7,069 nucleotides of DNA from Candidatus Hydrogenedentota bacterium. GTDB taxonomy: Bacteria > Hydrogenedentota > Hydrogenedentia > Hydrogenedentales > GCA-2746185. The first letter of the stretch is position 1, and the number at the start of each line of letters is the position of its first letter. A program made the position numbers and the translations under genes. Under the pieces are notes generated by a model. That model was given only the letters and a program-made list of their open reading frames with translations. It was not told the DNA's origin and searched no databases. Below are positions 5,377-7,069 of this stretch, piece by piece. The stretch lies in contig JASJYE010000122.1 of the NCBI GenBank assembly GCA_030123645.1, positions 1 to 7,069 on the forward strand, read 5' to 3'.

Positions 5377-6548
5377 TTACGCAAAACGAAGCATACGACA
5401 TCATGATGGCCCGGGCACGCACGCTGGATTCGGAGCGGGTGGGACTCGACGAAACGTTGAACCGGGTGCTGGCCGAGGATGTCCATTCCGACATGGACAT
5501 GCCGCCGTTCATCAAGTCGGCTATGGACGGCTATGCGTGCCGCCGGGACGATCTGGCGAAGACCATGCGTGTCGTCGAGATCATCAAGGCCGGGGAAGTA
5601 CCCCAGAAGTCCATCGGTCCCAGCGAGTGTGCCAAGATCATGACCGGCAGTATGGTGCCTGAGGGCGCGGATTGCGTGATCATAGTCGAGCAAACCGAAG
5701 AACTCGGGGGGAACACCATTCGCTTCACGGCCGAATCTACCCCGGACAACATCTGTCTGAGGGGCGAGGACATCCAGGTGGGCGACATGGTCCTGAGTGT
5801 GGGCACCCGGCTCCGGCCTCAGCATGTCGCCATGCTGGCTTCTGTGGGCTGCGTCCGGCCTCAAGTCGCGCGCCGGCCCAGGGTCGGCGTCATCCCCACC
5901 GGAGACGAGTTGGTCGAGCCGGACGTGAAACCGGGCATCTCCCAGATCCGTACCAGCAACAGCCATCAACTCATGGCCCAGGTGTTTACGGCCGACGCGA
6001 TTCCCACGTACTACGGCATCGCCAGAGACACCGAGGAGTCTCTGGACGCAACGCTCAAGAAAGCCATGGCGGAGAGCGATGTCGTCTTGCTATCGGGCGG
6101 CGTTTCCATGGGCGACTTCGACCTCGTGCCCGGCATCATGAAGGCCAACGGGCTCACGATTCTTTTTGACGAAATCGCCATACAGCCGGGCAAGCCCACG
6201 ACCTTCGCAGTGTCGGATGACATCTATTGCTTTGGACTACCCGGAAATCCCGTGGCCACCTTCACTCAATTCGAACTCCTCGTAAAGCCCTTTCTTTACC
6301 GCCTCATGGGACACGACCATCGTCCTGCCAATCTTCGCCTACCCATGGCGCGAACACACACGCGAAAGCGCGCCGCACGCCTATCGTGGTTCCCTGCCAA
6401 GATCACCGACGACGGAACCGTGCTGCCCTGCGAGTTTCACGGCTCCGCCCATGTCGATGCACTATGCGAGGCCGATGTCCTGGCGACCATGCCGGCAGGT
6501 GTAGCGTCCCTCGATGAGGGGGCCCTGGTAACCGTCCGGACTCTGTGA
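5373..6548 (+). CDS. moeA: Molybdopterin molybdenumtransferase MoeA (metal insertion into pterin cofactor)
   Basis: This 391-residue cytoplasmic enzyme inserts molybdate, or tungstate in tungsten-using organisms, into adenylated molybdopterin, releasing AMP and yielding Mo/W cofactor. Motifs in order: SAMDGYA (49-55), MTGSMVPEGADCVIIVEQTE (90-109), RLRPQHVAMLASVGC (146-160), GVIPTGDEL (172-180), IRTSNSHQL (192-200), SGGVSMGDFD (241-250), QPGKPTTFAV (271-280) and GLPGNPVA (288-295). The acidic residues corresponding to those important in E. coli MoeA are present: Asp51, Glu179 and Asp250. The C-terminal MoeA domain IV covers about 318-391. The ATG at 5373 overlaps the wtpC stop by four bases. 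An upstream in-frame start at 5316 would add 19 residues buried inside wtpC and is not preferred. No Shine-Dalgarno precedes the ATG, so translation likely depends on coupling to wtpC. Placement as the last gene of a tungstate/molybdate transporter operon suggests dedication to that metal, by analogy with organisms holding separate Mo and W MoeA copies. That dedication is inference. Confidence 0.93.
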   Translation: MITQNEAYDIMMARARTLDSERVGLDETLNRVLAEDVHSDMDMPPFIKSAMDGYACRRDDLAKTMRVVEIIKAGEVPQKSIGPSECAKIMTGSMVPEGADCVIIVEQTEELGGNTIRFTAESTPDNICLRGEDIQVGDMVLSVGTRLRPQHVAMLASVGCVRPQVARRPRVGVIPTGDELVEPDVKPGISQIRTSNSHQLMAQVFTADAIPTYYGIARDTEESLDATLKKAMAESDVVLLSGGVSMGDFDLVPGIMKANGLTILFDEIAIQPGKPTTFAVSDDIYCFGLPGNPVATFTQFELLVKPFLYRLMGHDHRPANLRLPMARTHTRKRAARLSWFPAKITDDGTVLPCEFHGSAHVDALCEADVLATMPAGVASLDEGALVTVRTL

Positions 6549-6684
6549 CTCCCCACACCCGCGGGTCGCCTCATTGCGGAAATTCTCTGTTGATTCCGCG
6601 GGAATTTGCGAGGAAGAGAGCCCTAAGTCCTGGAACGTGGGATTTGGGCGGGTAGATCTCAGGCGACGAAGCCGAAAATCAGCG

Positions 6685-6722
6685 AAAATTCCCGGTATTT
6701 TTTATGATAATCAGGGAATTTT
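6685..6722. repeat. 9-bp perfect inverted repeat with AT-rich loop
   Basis: AAAATTCCC at 6685-6693 and GGGAATTTT at 6714-6722 are exact reverse complements separated by 20 bases that include a run of six T. It is about 137 bases after the moeA stop. The T residues of the right arm could serve partly as a U-tract in a weak terminator for the wtp-moeA transcript. Because the arms are symmetric (A4 and T4), it could work in either direction. An operator is also possible. Confidence 0.4.
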
Positions 6723-6984
6723 GGGGGAGAGACAAGTTCGTGCCTCACTCCCAACGGCGCCACCTTCAGACAGGGGCTTGGTTTGCGTCGCAGTGGTCCT
6801 TTGCTCCAGTCCTTGTGGCGCTCCGCGGCGAGCACGCTATAGGGGGTATCAATATTAGGTGGCCCTTTCCATATTAGAGCAGTCGCTCGATGTAGGATTC
6901 TGCTACTGATGGGGGCCTAACTCGTGCCGAGCGCGTCGCGTAGAGCAAATGCGAGGGGCCAATTAACTTGTGTCGAAGCCAACT

Positions 6985-7006
6985 CTCCCGGAAGGGAGCT
7001 CTTTTT
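6985..7006 (+). terminator. Intrinsic terminator near the right edge
   Basis: CTCCC (6985-6989), loop GGAA (6990-6993) and GGGAG (6994-6998) form a five-pair tetraloop hairpin, followed after CTC by TTTTT at 7002-7006. This is the clearest terminator-like element in the window by stem, loop and U-run. It is 437 bases past the moeA stop. It would end either read-through of that operon or an unrecognised short plus-strand transcript between 6549 and 6985. Confidence 0.45.
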
Positions 7007-7069
7007 CGCACATTATTGGAACGCGGAACTTGCTCAGGACAGATGTGTGCACTGATTTGTAGAAAGATT

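Larger units (their letters stand above)
6549..7069. other. Downstream region without a supported gene
   Basis: These 521 bases follow moeA to the right edge. A 94-codon plus frame (6574-6858) starts inside a hairpin, has low-complexity Arg/Ser/Pro content and no ribosome site, and is not called. A minus frame open from the edge to a stop at 6874-6876 (about 64 codons) shows no recognisable motif. Small hairpins are present: the 10-bp palindrome ACCCGCGGGT at 6557-6566 just after the moeA stop, GCGGAA/TTCCGC at 6576-6581 and 6594-6599, the inverted repeat at 6685-6722, and a terminator at 6985-7006. No tRNA or insertion sequence was recognised. Confidence 0.6.

Noticed and set aside
6574..6858. 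Plus-strand 94-codon frame after moeA
   Set aside because: It has no Shine-Dalgarno, starts inside a hairpin, spans the 9-bp inverted repeat and shows no family resemblance.
6874..7068. Minus-strand frame open from the right edge to a TAA stop
   Set aside because: About 64 codons with no start in view and no motif. It crosses the terminator-like hairpin at 6985-7006.

Overview
The window carries a compact metal-handling module from a bacterium of moderately high GC content. The evidence for a bacterium is Shine-Dalgarno sites, a Sec-type signal peptide, tight operon packing and ATG starts. The phylum cannot be fixed from the sequence. The gene set suggests an organism with at least some anaerobic metabolism. 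Five protein genes are well supported, and all belong to one theme: importing tungstate or molybdate, inserting the metal into pterin cofactor, and using it in an enzyme.

Layout. Positions 1-247 are a left flank with a short direct repeat and a 16-bp perfect palindrome, and no convincing gene. Positions 248-1948 (minus strand) encode an aldehyde:ferredoxin oxidoreductase (AOR) family enzyme of the branch that has CX3CX3C plus a distal cysteine for its iron-sulfur cluster. Positions 1949-2526 are a 578-base divergent control region. It holds the AOR promoter and ribosome binding site and, on the plus strand, two terminator-like hairpins, one of which overlaps a competing hairpin. Positions 2527-6548 (plus strand) form one tightly overlapping operon: a periplasmic tungstate/molybdate-binding protein (wtpA), permease (wtpB), ATPase (wtpC) and the cofactor metal-insertion enzyme moeA. 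Positions 6549-7069 hold no supported gene, only a 9-bp inverted repeat and an intrinsic terminator close to the right edge.

How the parts fit (inference). WtpABC would import the oxyanion, MoeA would load it onto adenylated molybdopterin, and the divergent AOR-family protein would use the resulting bis-pterin cofactor. Whether the metal is tungsten or molybdenum cannot be read from sequence. WtpA-family proteins bind both, and AOR-family enzymes are mostly tungsten enzymes with at least one molybdenum exception (E. coli YdhV).

The most interesting non-coding signal is the candidate switching leader at about 2302-2358 upstream of wtpA. It would place the transporter operon under attenuation or riboswitch-like control, possibly by metal or cofactor. 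This is a structural inference only; no known riboswitch family was recognised.
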